NCBI GenBank assembly: GCA_900322095.1
Contig: ONYS01000018.1
Coordinates: 1-33,124 of the forward strand
Direction of reading: 5' to 3'
Length of the DNA: 33,124 bases
Origin: an uncultured Prevotella sp.
GTDB taxonomy: Bacteria; Bacteroidota; Bacteroidia; Bacteroidales; Bacteroidaceae
A program made the position numbers and the translations under genes. Positions within the stretch are counted from its first letter, which is position 1. Each line of letters opens with the position of its first letter. The notes beneath the pieces were generated by a model that was given only the letters and a program-made list of their open reading frames with translations, searched no databases and was not told the DNA's origin. Below, piece after piece: positions 8,106-15,723 of the stretch.

Positions 8106-9392
8106 TTATGGGCGGGGGGCGTCTTGCAGCTTCTTGAGGAAGAAGTCGCGGAAGTCGCTCCACTTATAGTAGGGCCCTGTGACAGGCTTCAGGTCGGGCA
8201 GCACTGCCTCGTCCTCGTTGAGCAGAAGCTTGAACAGGATGGGCGATCCGGCCTTGCCGCGATAGAAGATGAACTGCAGGTTGCAGCCCATGGGATAAAT
8301 CTTATAGTTGATCCAGTCCTCGTCGTCGAGCTGCTCCAGGCTGGAGCGCGGCGTGCCGTAGCCATTGACATTGAGCAGACACGTCAGCGGCATCACGTCG
8401 CTCTCGTGGGCAAAGCGCATCGTGGCGCCCGGATGACCAAGCTGTATGCACGAGTCGGCGGCCTGAATGATGTTGCGCAGCAGGTTAGACTGCACATACA
8501 TGCCCTTTCCCTCGTTGAGTTTGTTGGGACCATAGAAGCTGTACCAGTAGGCATTGTTGATCTGCCAGTAGTTGTAGAGCTCGTCGAAGGTGAAGATGTC
8601 GTACATGGAGAACTGTTTTCTCAGTTCCGTGCTCTGGATGTTGCAGGCCAGGGAGCACAGCCGCTCGCCAAGCTCTCCCGGATCGATGACGTATCTGACG
8701 TAGTCCTGGTCGTTGAAGAGCACGGTCATCAGATGGCTGAACTCCACATGATTCTTCATGAACTCGCGATAGGCGTTGATGGCCTCGTCGTTGCGTGCGC
8801 CCTTGATGTAGGGCGAATGCTCATCGTTCATATAGTACATGTCGTGCATCGACGCGTCGTGGCGAATCTGCAGTTGCGGGTTCATCGAGTAGAGTTGCAG
8901 CATCTCGTTCTCCATGGAGAGGATGCAGCGGATGACGATGGTCGACTTGGCGTCGATGTTGGTCTTGCCCTTGAACACCTCGGGGAAGCGCTCCATCATT
9001 CGGCGTGCGATGTCGCGGTGCTGTTCGGCGCCCAGCAGGGTGAGCTCGCCCAGTCGGCCCTGTGCCTCATTGCGCAGGAGCGTCACCTTGCGCAGCACCT
9101 CCTGTCCTGCAGCAGTGAGCTTGCCCAGCGAGTCGGCGCGGTGGAGTGTGTTGTAGGGCATGTCGTAATCCTTGGGGTCGATGAGGAACCGACTGCCGTG
9201 GCGCCCGTAGTGGCTGATATAAAAAGGAGTATAACCGGCAGGAGCCTTTGTCAGTTGTTTCGTGGGACCATAATAGGCCTTGTAGTTGGATGCGGCAAGG
9301 CTGATGTCGTTCTTGATTTCAGTGCGGCTCAACTGTGCCGACACGTTGCCCGAAAGGATAAGCAGACCCAGGGCTATAAAGATTTTTCGCAT
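8106..9392 (-). CDS. Secreted histidine acid phosphatase (phytase/MINPP-like)
   Basis: A 428-residue protein with a signal peptide (residues 1-19, ending NVSA). The histidine phosphatase motif RHGSR is at residues 64-68, with His65 as the predicted nucleophile. A C-terminal HE pair at 329-330 (FAHESDVMPL) replaces the HD or HAE proton-donor motif of the family. Bacterial relatives hydrolyse phosphate esters including inositol hexakisphosphate; phytate as substrate is an inference. It is probably periplasmic or surface-exposed and supplies phosphate. It is the first gene of the minus-strand block and has the best promoter there (9488-9457). Confidence 0.85.
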   Translation of the reverse strand: MRKIFIALGLLILSGNVSAQLSRTEIKNDISLAASNYKAYYGPTKQLTKAPAGYTPFYISHYGRHGSRFLIDPKDYDMPYNTLHRADSLGKLTAAGQEVLRKVTLLRNEAQGRLGELTLLGAEQHRDIARRMMERFPEVFKGKTNIDAKSTIVIRCILSMENEMLQLYSMNPQLQIRHDASMHDMYYMNDEHSPYIKGARNDEAINAYREFMKNHVEFSHLMTVLFNDQDYVRYVIDPGELGERLCSLACNIQSTELRKQFSMYDIFTFDELYNYWQINNAYWYSFYGPNKLNEGKGMYVQSNLLRNIIQAADSCIQLGHPGATMRFAHESDVMPLTCLLNVNGYGTPRSSLEQLDDEDWINYKIYPMGCNLQFIFYRGKAGSPILFKLLLNEDEAVLPDLKPVTGPYYKWSDFRDFFLKKLQDAPRP

Positions 9393-9456
9393 AGCGGAAT
9401 ACTTGTTTTGGATGATTGTCGATGGAAAAACGCACGTAGAGTGTGTTGTAATACTG

Positions 9457-9488
9457 CAAATTTACGATTTTTCGGCCCATCCCGCAAA
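9457..9488 (-). promoter_or_regulatory. Promoter of the histidine phosphatase gene
   Basis: On the minus strand TTTG (9488-9485) is followed after 20 bases by TAAATTTG (9464-9457). This is a near-ideal Bacteroidetes promoter with a leader of about 58 bases. Confidence 0.7.
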
Positions 9489-9517
9489 TTTCTTTATGTA
9501 TATTTTGTTACAGTTCG

Positions 9518-9546
9518 TTGTTATTCCAATATTTTTTGTAACTTTA
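9518..9546 (+). promoter_or_regulatory. Putative promoter of the S9 peptidase-rnr operon
   Basis: TTG (9518-9520) and TAACTTTA (9539-9546, one mismatch to TAnnTTTG) are 18 bases apart. This leaves an unusually long leader of about 120 bases before the ATG at 9674. The region between the two divergent promoters is AT-rich. Confidence 0.45.
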
Positions 9547-9673
9547 CCGCATTAAAGATGAGGGCGATAAGAAGTAGGAAACCTTAAAACTAAGATAGCG
9601 GAGCAGCCCCACCGCCGTCTCTCACGTAAGCCCCAATCTTGCAGGTTAGAAACAAAAACATAAACTCTATATT

Positions 9674-11731
9674 ATGAAAAAAAAGGCCATAATCCTCACC
9701 ACACTGCTGTCGGCGCTATGCCTCACAGCCGCCAATGCCCAGAAACGCGCTTTCACCATTCCGGATGTCTACCGGCTGAAAACAGCCATAGGTCCCGCTG
9801 TATCAGCCAAGGGGCAGCTGGCCTACTACGTGAGCGCATCCGACTTGAAGAGTCAGACCAGTTCGGTTGCCATCTATCTTGACGGACAGCCCTTGAAGGA
9901 TGCCAACGGCTATGCGCCGCAGTGGAGTCCCGACGGCAGCAAACTCTACTATACGGCTTCGGCCGACAACGGTCCGCAGGTGTTCTGCTACGACGTGAAG
10001 AGCCAACAGACAAGACAGCTCACCCATTACGCCCTCGGCACGCAGGGCGCAGTGGTCTCGCCCGACGGCAATCTCATCGCCTTTGCCGCTGAGGTGTGGC
10101 CCGCCATCGGTGGCGCCGACGGAAAGGCCAACGCTGAGGCCAATGAGCGCAAGGCCAAGGCCCCCGTACAGGCCCACATGGCCGACAAACTCCTTTTCCG
10201 CCACTGGACCGACTACACCGACGGAAAATACTGGCACATCATCGTCTACAATATTGCCAACGACACCTATACCGACCTGACGCCCGGCGAGTTTCATTCG
10301 CCTACGTTCTCTCCTTCCGGTCCCGAGGGATTCGCGTTCAGTCCCGACTCCAAGGAACTCTGCTATCTCTCCAACCACGACCAGCATCCCGAGGCCTCGA
10401 CCAATGCCGACCTCTGGGTGGTGCCCGTCACGGGAGGCACGGCGCGCTGTCTGACGGCCGACAACAAGGCATGGGACGGCAGTCCGCAGTACAGTCCCGA
10501 CGGCCGCTACATCGCATACCGCTTCCAGACCGTTCCCGGCTATGAGAGCGACCGCTTCCGACTGGCTGTCATCGACCGCACCACAGGCCAGAAGACTGTG
10601 CTCACCGAACAGTTTGACAACTGGGTGGACAACTTCAAGTGGAGCAACGACTCGAAGGCTATCTACTTCCTCGGCGAGGTGCGTGGCTACGAGCCGCTCT
10701 ACAAGGTCACGCTGAAGACCAAGAAGATTGAAAGCGTCATCCCGCACCGGGCCATCAGCTCGTTCGACTTCGACAACAAGGGCAACTTCTATTATACCTA
10801 TTCCACCACCGGCAAGCCCACCGCCCTCTATCAGGCCACGCCCTCGCGCAGGGGCCTGAACGAGCGCCAGATCACCCACTTCAACGATGCCTTCGAGCAG
10901 GAGGTTGACCTTCGCCCGTCGGAGGAACTCTGGGTGGAAGGCGCCAACGGCGACAGTGTGGAGGTGTTCATCGTGAAGCCCCACGGATTTGAGCCCGGAA
11001 AGAAATACCCACTCGTCATCAACGTGCACGGCGGTCCGCAGATGCAATGGATGAACTCCTACCGTGCCGACTGGCAGGTCTATCCCGGCGCAGGCTACAT
11101 CGTGGCCTATCCCAATCCCCACGGCTCAACGGGCTACGGACAGCAGTTCTGCCGTGACATCAGCCAGGACTGGGGCGGAAAACCCTTCGTCGACGTGATG
11201 AAGGTGACCGACGCGCTGGCCCGACTCGACTATGTCGACTCCACACGCATGGCCGCTATGGGATGGAGCTACGGCGGCTACTTCATGAACTGGCTCCAGG
11301 GCCACACCAAGCGCTTCAAGTGCCTGGCCTCGATGATGGGACTCTACGACATGCCGTCGATGTGGGGCACGACCGAAGAGCTCTGGTTCCCCAACTTCGA
11401 GATGAACGGACAGCCCTGGAACTCTGACCTCTATCAGAAGTGGAGCCCATCGAACTACGTGAAGAACTTTGCCACGCCGACGCTCATCATCACCGGCGAG
11501 CGCGACTACCGCGTGTCCTACACCCAGAGCCTGCAGTACTTCTCCACGCTCCAGACGCTCGGCATCCCCAGCCGCATCATCGTGTTCAAGAACGACGGCC
11601 ACTGGCCCAGCACGCTCCGCTCCATGCCGCTCTACTACAACGCCCATCTGGAGTGGTTCCACGAATACCTTGGCGGTGCCCCGGCTCCCTGGAAGAGCGA
11701 GGACATGGTCAACGGCACAATGAATTATTGA
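9674..11731 (+). CDS. S9 family prolyl oligopeptidase (DPP5-like)
   Basis: A 685-residue exported serine peptidase. A signal peptide covers residues 1-22 (ending ANA). Residues of about 25-400 form a beta-propeller with WD40-like/PD40 repeats (YAPQWSPDGSKLYY, FSPDSKELCYLS, PQYSPDGRYIAYR). The C-terminal alpha/beta-hydrolase carries the triad Ser532 (GWSYGGY), Asp611 (GERDYRVSY) and His643 (NDGHWP). Related Bacteroidetes enzymes (DPP5, DPP4-like) cut dipeptides from peptides in the periplasm, so a role in peptide nutrition is likely. Exact specificity cannot be read. The rnr gene starts 20 bases after its stop, indicating co-transcription. Confidence 0.9.
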   Translation: MKKKAIILTTLLSALCLTAANAQKRAFTIPDVYRLKTAIGPAVSAKGQLAYYVSASDLKSQTSSVAIYLDGQPLKDANGYAPQWSPDGSKLYYTASADNGPQVFCYDVKSQQTRQLTHYALGTQGAVVSPDGNLIAFAAEVWPAIGGADGKANAEANERKAKAPVQAHMADKLLFRHWTDYTDGKYWHIIVYNIANDTYTDLTPGEFHSPTFSPSGPEGFAFSPDSKELCYLSNHDQHPEASTNADLWVVPVTGGTARCLTADNKAWDGSPQYSPDGRYIAYRFQTVPGYESDRFRLAVIDRTTGQKTVLTEQFDNWVDNFKWSNDSKAIYFLGEVRGYEPLYKVTLKTKKIESVIPHRAISSFDFDNKGNFYYTYSTTGKPTALYQATPSRRGLNERQITHFNDAFEQEVDLRPSEELWVEGANGDSVEVFIVKPHGFEPGKKYPLVINVHGGPQMQWMNSYRADWQVYPGAGYIVAYPNPHGSTGYGQQFCRDISQDWGGKPFVDVMKVTDALARLDYVDSTRMAAMGWSYGGYFMNWLQGHTKRFKCLASMMGLYDMPSMWGTTEELWFPNFEMNGQPWNSDLYQKWSPSNYVKNFATPTLIITGERDYRVSYTQSLQYFSTLQTLGIPSRIIVFKNDGHWPSTLRSMPLYYNAHLEWFHEYLGGAPAPWKSEDMVNGTMNY

Positions 11732-11751
11732 TTAAAAAAATCAAGCATACT

Positions 11752-13983
11752 ATGGCTAAAGGAAAGAAAGCAGGCAAACGCCTGACCAAGAAACAACTCA
11801 GCGAGGTGCTGGAAAACCTCTTCTCCTCGCAGCCCAACAAGGCTTTCACTTACAAAGAGATATTCAAGACCCTCCACCTCAACACCCATCCGCTGAAGAT
11901 GCTCGCCATCGACATCCTCGACGAGATGGAATGGGACGACTTCGTATCGAAGACCGGAGAGAACACCTATCAGCTCAACACGAAGGGACAGGTGCAGGAG
12001 GGAACATTCATCCGCAAGTCTAACGGCAAGAACTCCTTCATGCCCGACGGTGGCGACAAGCCCATCTTCGTCTCTGAGCGCAACTCCATGGGAGCCCTCA
12101 ACGGCGACCGCGTGAAGGTGAGCCTCATGGCCCGCCGGCAGAAGCACATCAAGGAGGCTCAGGTCATCGAGATCCTCCATCGTGCCAAGGACCAGTTCGT
12201 TGGCCGGCTCAAGGTGGACCGCGACCTGGCCTACCTCGTCACGCCCGACAACCTCTTCGTCCACGACATCCTCATCCCCAAGCGCAAGCTGAAGGGCGGC
12301 AAGACCGACGACCGCGCCGTGGTGAAGGTGACGCAGTGGCCCGACGCCGACCATAAGAACATCATTGGTGAGGTGGTCGACATCCTCGGTCCAGCTGGCA
12401 ACAACGACACCGAGATGAACGCCATCCTTGCCCAGTATCAGTTGCCCTACAAGTATCCGGAGGCCGTGGAGAAGGCTGCCGACAAGATTACGGGCGAGAT
12501 TACGAAGGAGGATGAGGCCGAGCGCATCGACATGCGCGGCGTGTGGACCTGCACCATCGACCCGAAGGACGCCAAGGACTTCGACGATGCTCTCTCCATC
12601 CGCCGGCTGCCCAGCGGACTCTACGAGGTGGGCGTACACATTGCCGACGTGAGCCACTACGTGAAGGAGGGCGACATCATCGACCGCGAGGCTCAGAAGC
12701 GCGCCACGAGCGTATATCTCGTCGACCGCACCATCCCCATGCTGCCCGAGCGACTCTGCAACTTCGTCTGCTCGCTGCGCCCCGACGAGGACAAGCTCAC
12801 CTATAGTGTCATCTTCGAGCTCAACGACGATGCCGAGGTGAATTCCTACCGCATCGCCCACACCATCATCCGCTCCAACCGCCGCTACTGCTACGAGGAG
12901 GCCCAGCAGGTACTGGAGGATAACGGTGTTGTGGACGGACAGGGTGAGCCCGCAAAGCCCGTCGACGGAAAGTTCAAGGACGAGTACGGCTGGGAGCTCT
13001 GCACCCTCGACCGGCTGGCAAAGCTCCTGCGCAAACAGCGCTTCAAGAACGGCTCGGTGAAGTTTGACTCTGAGGAGCTGCATTTTGATGTCGACGAGAA
13101 GGGACACCCCATCCGCTGCTACTACAAGCGGTCGAAGGATGCCAACAAGCTCGTGGAGGAGTTCATGCTCCTGGCCAACCGCACCGTGGCTGAGAGCGTG
13201 GGCAAGGTGAAGAAGGGCCGCAAGCCCAAGACTTTCCCCTATCGTATTCACGAGAATCCCGATCCGCAGAAGATGGAGACGCTCAGAGCCTTCGCCGTGA
13301 AGTTCGGCTACAAGGTGAAGACCGACGGCACGCAGGGCGCCATCGCCCGCTCGCTCAACAAACTCATGGACGAGACCGAGGGCAAGCGCGAGCAGAAGGC
13401 CATTCAGGCCGTGGCCCTCAGAGCCATGATGAAGGCTAAGTACAGCGTGCACAATATCGGTCACTTCGGTCTGGCCTTCCAGTATTACACCCACTTCACC
13501 TCGCCCATCCGCCGCTATCCCGACACGATGGTCCACCGTCTGCTCACGAAGTATCAGGCCGGAGGCCGCTCGGCCAACGAGAAGCACTACGAGGAACTGT
13601 GCGAGCACTGCAGCGACATGGAAATCGTGGCCCAGAACGCCGAGCGCGACTCCATCAAATACAAGATGGTAGAGTTTATGGGCGACAAGATTGGTGAGGA
13701 GTTCGATGCCCACATCAGCGGCATCACGTCGTATGGCATCTATGCCGAAATCGACGAGAACCACTGCGAGGGTATGGTGCCCATGCGCGACCTGAACGAT
13801 GACTACTACGACTTCGACGAGCGCAACTTCTGCCTCAAGGGCCGTCGCCACCATCACAAGTATCAGCTTGGTGATCCCGTGCGCATCAAGGTGGCCCGTG
13901 CCGACCTGGAGAAGCGCCAGCTCGACTTCGTTCTGGCCGATACCGTCAGCACTTCTGCCGGCAAGCGGCAAAAGGGCAAGTAA
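11752..13983 (+). CDS. rnr: Ribonuclease R
   Basis: A 743-residue 3'-5' exoribonuclease that degrades structured RNA. In order it has a basic N-terminal helix-turn-helix region (1-75), OB/cold-shock domains (about 80-230), the RNB catalytic domain, and a C-terminal S1 domain (about 645-730). The RNB domain holds the acidic metal-binding motif DPKDAKDFDDALS starting at Asp270, and further on HFGLAFQYYTHFTSPIRRYPD. The start is the ATG at 11752 (MAKGKKAGKRL); an open frame continues upstream inside the peptidase gene but is not protein-like. The protein is slightly shorter than E. coli RNase R (813) and complete. A hairpin terminator follows 30 bases after the stop. Confidence 0.95.
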   Translation: MAKGKKAGKRLTKKQLSEVLENLFSSQPNKAFTYKEIFKTLHLNTHPLKMLAIDILDEMEWDDFVSKTGENTYQLNTKGQVQEGTFIRKSNGKNSFMPDGGDKPIFVSERNSMGALNGDRVKVSLMARRQKHIKEAQVIEILHRAKDQFVGRLKVDRDLAYLVTPDNLFVHDILIPKRKLKGGKTDDRAVVKVTQWPDADHKNIIGEVVDILGPAGNNDTEMNAILAQYQLPYKYPEAVEKAADKITGEITKEDEAERIDMRGVWTCTIDPKDAKDFDDALSIRRLPSGLYEVGVHIADVSHYVKEGDIIDREAQKRATSVYLVDRTIPMLPERLCNFVCSLRPDEDKLTYSVIFELNDDAEVNSYRIAHTIIRSNRRYCYEEAQQVLEDNGVVDGQGEPAKPVDGKFKDEYGWELCTLDRLAKLLRKQRFKNGSVKFDSEELHFDVDEKGHPIRCYYKRSKDANKLVEEFMLLANRTVAESVGKVKKGRKPKTFPYRIHENPDPQKMETLRAFAVKFGYKVKTDGTQGAIARSLNKLMDETEGKREQKAIQAVALRAMMKAKYSVHNIGHFGLAFQYYTHFTSPIRRYPDTMVHRLLTKYQAGGRSANEKHYEELCEHCSDMEIVAQNAERDSIKYKMVEFMGDKIGEEFDAHISGITSYGIYAEIDENHCEGMVPMRDLNDDYYDFDERNFCLKGRRHHHKYQLGDPVRIKVARADLEKRQLDFVLADTVSTSAGKRQKGK

Positions 13984-14013
13984 CCCCACAGGCAAGACAT
14001 GAACAATAAATAA

Positions 14014-14047
14014 AAAAGGGAGACCCCAGCAATGGAGCCTCCCTTTT
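14014..14047 (+). terminator. Intrinsic terminator of rnr
   Basis: AAAAGGGAG (14014-14022) pairs with CTCCCTTTT (14039-14047) around a 16-base loop that can pair further. The T-run within the right arm serves as the U-tract. Confidence 0.7.
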
Positions 14048-14242
14048 CCATATCTATCCTATGCCTCCGAAGGGAGGGATTATGCAATGCGGATGGAGCT
14101 TTTGCGACCTGTCGGATATCCTTTGCTATTGTAGTCTCGACTTTCAGATAAGGTTCTGGCTTGCGGAACGCTTCCTCTTTACGGACTGAGATTCATCTCT
14201 CAGCGCTTGGTATATTATATAGACATGATAAAGATGACGACC

Positions 14243-14333
14243 GTCACGTCAACGTGACAAATGTCACGTTTCTTCGTGACAAATGTCACGTTCGTGCGTG
14301 ACAACTGTCACGTTGTTTCGTGACAACTGTCAC
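14243..14333. repeat. Array of four 14-bp palindromes at exact 22-bp period
   Basis: GTGACA-NN-TGTCAC occurs at 14254-14267, 14276-14289, 14298-14311 and 14320-14333; the centre is AA in the first two and AC (with its partner base) in the last two. The eight-base spacers (GTTTCTTC, GTTCGTGC, GTTGTTTC) are less conserved than the palindromes. An overlapping palindrome GTCACGT-CA-ACGTGAC at 14243-14258 precedes them. The array lies between the convergent ends of rnr and the aldo/keto reductase. Confidence 0.9.
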
Positions 14334-14347
14334 GCAACATCAATAGG

Positions 14348-14377
14348 AGACCCACCCCGGCTAGTTGGGGTGGGTCT
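14348..14377. terminator. Strong hairpin between convergent genes
   Basis: An 11-bp perfect stem (AGACCCACCCC / GGGGTGGGTCT) with an eight-base loop is followed on the plus strand by TTCTATTATTTTTA. It would stop transcription coming from rnr and may also end the minus-strand aldo/keto reductase transcript, whose stop codon is ten bases away. Confidence 0.75.
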
Positions 14378-14387
14378 TCTATTATTT

Positions 14388-15230
14388 TTATCCGTATGTC
14401 TCGATGAGTTGCTTGATGAAGGCGGGATCGTTGAAGTTCACTGTGCCTTTGTCGGTCTGGTTCATCTGAGCGATGCGCTGCATGTCGTCGGGAATCAGTT
14501 CGAAGTCGAACACGTCGATGTTCTGCTTCATGCGCTCCAGGTGGGTCGACTTGGGAATGACCACGATGCCACGTTGAATCATCCAATGCAGCACCACCTG
14601 ACCTACAGACTTGCCATGCTTGTCGGCAATGGCCTTCAGCACAGGATGGGTGAAGATGCCGTTCTTGCCCTCGGCGAAGGGAGCCCAGGCCTCGTGCTGG
14701 ATGCCCTCATGCTGCAGGAACTCATGGGCCTCCTTCTGCTGGAAGAAGGGATTGGTCTCCAACTGGTTCACGGCAGGCTTCACCTCATTGTGGAGGAAGA
14801 GGTCCTGCAGGCGCTCGCTCGAGAAACTCGTCACGCCGATGGCCTTGATGCGGCCTTCCTTGTAGAGCTTCTCGCAGGCACGCCAGGCGGCATAGTAGTT
14901 GCCGTAGGGCTTGTGGAGAAGGTAGAGGTCGAGGTAGTCGAGGCCCAGCCTCTTCATCGACTCGTCGAAGGCACGCAGGGCATCGTCGTATTCATAGTCC
15001 TGCACCCACAGTTTCGTCGTGATGAAGAGGTCCTCACGCTTCAGACCGCTGTGCTTGATGGCGTCGCCGACCTGCTGTTCGTTGAAATATGACTGGGCCG
15101 TGTCGATCATGCGATAGCCCACCTCAAGTGCATCACTCACCACACGCTCAGTCTCTGTCTGGGGAATCTGATAGACGCCAAAGCCAATGGCCGGCATCAT
15201 TACTCCGTTGTTCAATCTTACGCTTTTCAA
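14388..15230 (-). CDS. Aldo/keto reductase
   Basis: A cytoplasmic NADPH-dependent reductase of the AKR superfamily, closest in pattern to the 2,5-diketogluconate/methylglyoxal reductase group. The catalytic tetrad is visible in MIDTAQSYFNEQ (Asp and Tyr), LFITTKLWV (Lys) and DLYLLHKPYG (His). The C-terminal cofactor segment includes VVIPKSTHLERM. I place the start at the TTG at 15230 (MKSVRLNNGVMMPAIGFG, 280 residues), preceded by AAAGG. An in-frame ATG at 15314 would add 28 residues. That extension lies mostly in a sequence repeated at 32877 and is not typical of the family. The substrate is unknown. Confidence 0.88.
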   Translation of the reverse strand: MKSVRLNNGVMMPAIGFGVYQIPQTETERVVSDALEVGYRMIDTAQSYFNEQQVGDAIKHSGLKREDLFITTKLWVQDYEYDDALRAFDESMKRLGLDYLDLYLLHKPYGNYYAAWRACEKLYKEGRIKAIGVTSFSSERLQDLFLHNEVKPAVNQLETNPFFQQKEAHEFLQHEGIQHEAWAPFAEGKNGIFTHPVLKAIADKHGKSVGQVVLHWMIQRGIVVIPKSTHLERMKQNIDVFDFELIPDDMQRIAQMNQTDKGTVNFNDPAFIKQLIETYG

Positions 15231-15265
15231 TAATCTACCTTTCGATTGAGAAAAGTTGTTCAAAT

Positions 15266-15512
15266 TGTTGTGCTCGCACACAATTTCCTTGATTTGGGTC
15301 AAGAATGCACTCATTTTGCGTAGTTTTTCAGCCTAAAATTTGGAATAATAACAGAAAAGATACTATCTTTGCAATGTCGAAAGACAAAAGCCCATCGGGG
15401 CTGGATTAAAAAGATTAGGTTTTTAGTTCAATAGGTTTAAGGTTAATAGATTGTTTTTATATAGGTTTTTAGTTTTTGGTTATTAGGTTTTAAGATTTAG
15501 ATTCAGGTAGAT
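15266..15512 (+). repeat. Dispersed repeat, copy A
   Basis: This segment is repeated in the same orientation at 32877-33124. Positions 15431-15512 are identical over 82 bases and the part before them is similar with scattered changes. It carries a promoter and the body of a candidate small RNA. Both copies keep CTTGA...TCAAG (15288-15303) and TTGTG...CACAA upstream of the promoter. Confidence 0.9.
15339..15371 (+). promoter_or_regulatory. Promoter of candidate small RNA, copy A
   Basis: TTTG (15339-15342) and TATCTTTG (15364-15371) are separated by 21 bases, the same spacing as in the second copy (TTG 32952-32954, TACCTTTG 32976-32983). Confidence 0.75.
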
Positions 15513-15610
15513 AGATTTAGGTTTTAGTTTAATTAAGGTTATCAAGAAAGAAAGTATTTCAGGTAACACAACTCCCCAACTTTTGTGAAAAAGCTGGGGA
15601 GCTGTTTTTT
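15378..15610 (+). ncRNA. Candidate small RNA of about 230 nt (copy A)
   Basis: An independent transcription unit with a promoter at 15339-15371 and an intrinsic terminator at 15572-15610, and no protein-like frame. A 5' hairpin at 15389-15402 (AGCCC-ATCG-GGGCT) is kept in copy B as AACCC/GGGTT, a compensatory G-C to A-U change. The body (15396-15540) almost lacks C and repeats AGGTTTTTAG-like words. A 3' hairpin (GTTATC/GGTAAC, 15538-15566) precedes the terminator. A promoter-to-terminator RNA of this kind resembles the Bacteroidales-1 or 6S-like RNAs in layout, but I cannot confirm membership in either. Confidence 0.6.
15572..15610 (+). terminator. Intrinsic terminator of the candidate small RNA
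   Basis: CTCCCCA...CTTTT pairs with AAAAG...TGGGGAG (15572-15601) with one mismatch pair, followed by CTGTTTTTT. Confidence 0.85.
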
Positions 15611-15702
15611 ATCAGTGTTTATGCCAATGTTCTAAATGTCCTAAATAGCGGGCGTTTCTGCTTCTTTTGGCTTTTTCCGTATGTTATTTTACATAATTTT
15701 TG

Positions 15703-15710
15703 TAATTTTG
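15703..15710 (+). promoter_or_regulatory. Putative -7 box of the phosphoethanolamine transferase gene
   Basis: TAATTTTG fits TAnnTTTG and ends 13 bases before the ATG at 15724, implying a very short leader. The -33 element is not clear. Confidence 0.5.
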
Positions 15711-15723
15711 CACGTCAAAAGAA

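Noticed and set aside
9803-11122. A 439-codon open frame antisense to the S9 peptidase
   Set aside because: Shadow of a gene with a full catalytic triad and propeller; no start signal or protein-like composition.
11725-13995. A 756-codon open frame on the minus strand opposite rnr
   Set aside because: It is a codon-bias shadow of RNase R, whose motifs and length are complete on the plus strand; the antisense translation shows no domain.
14243-14333. A CRISPR array reading of the 22-bp repeats (also considered for 20524-20605)
   Set aside because: Spacers are only eight bases and partly conserved, and there are no cas genes.
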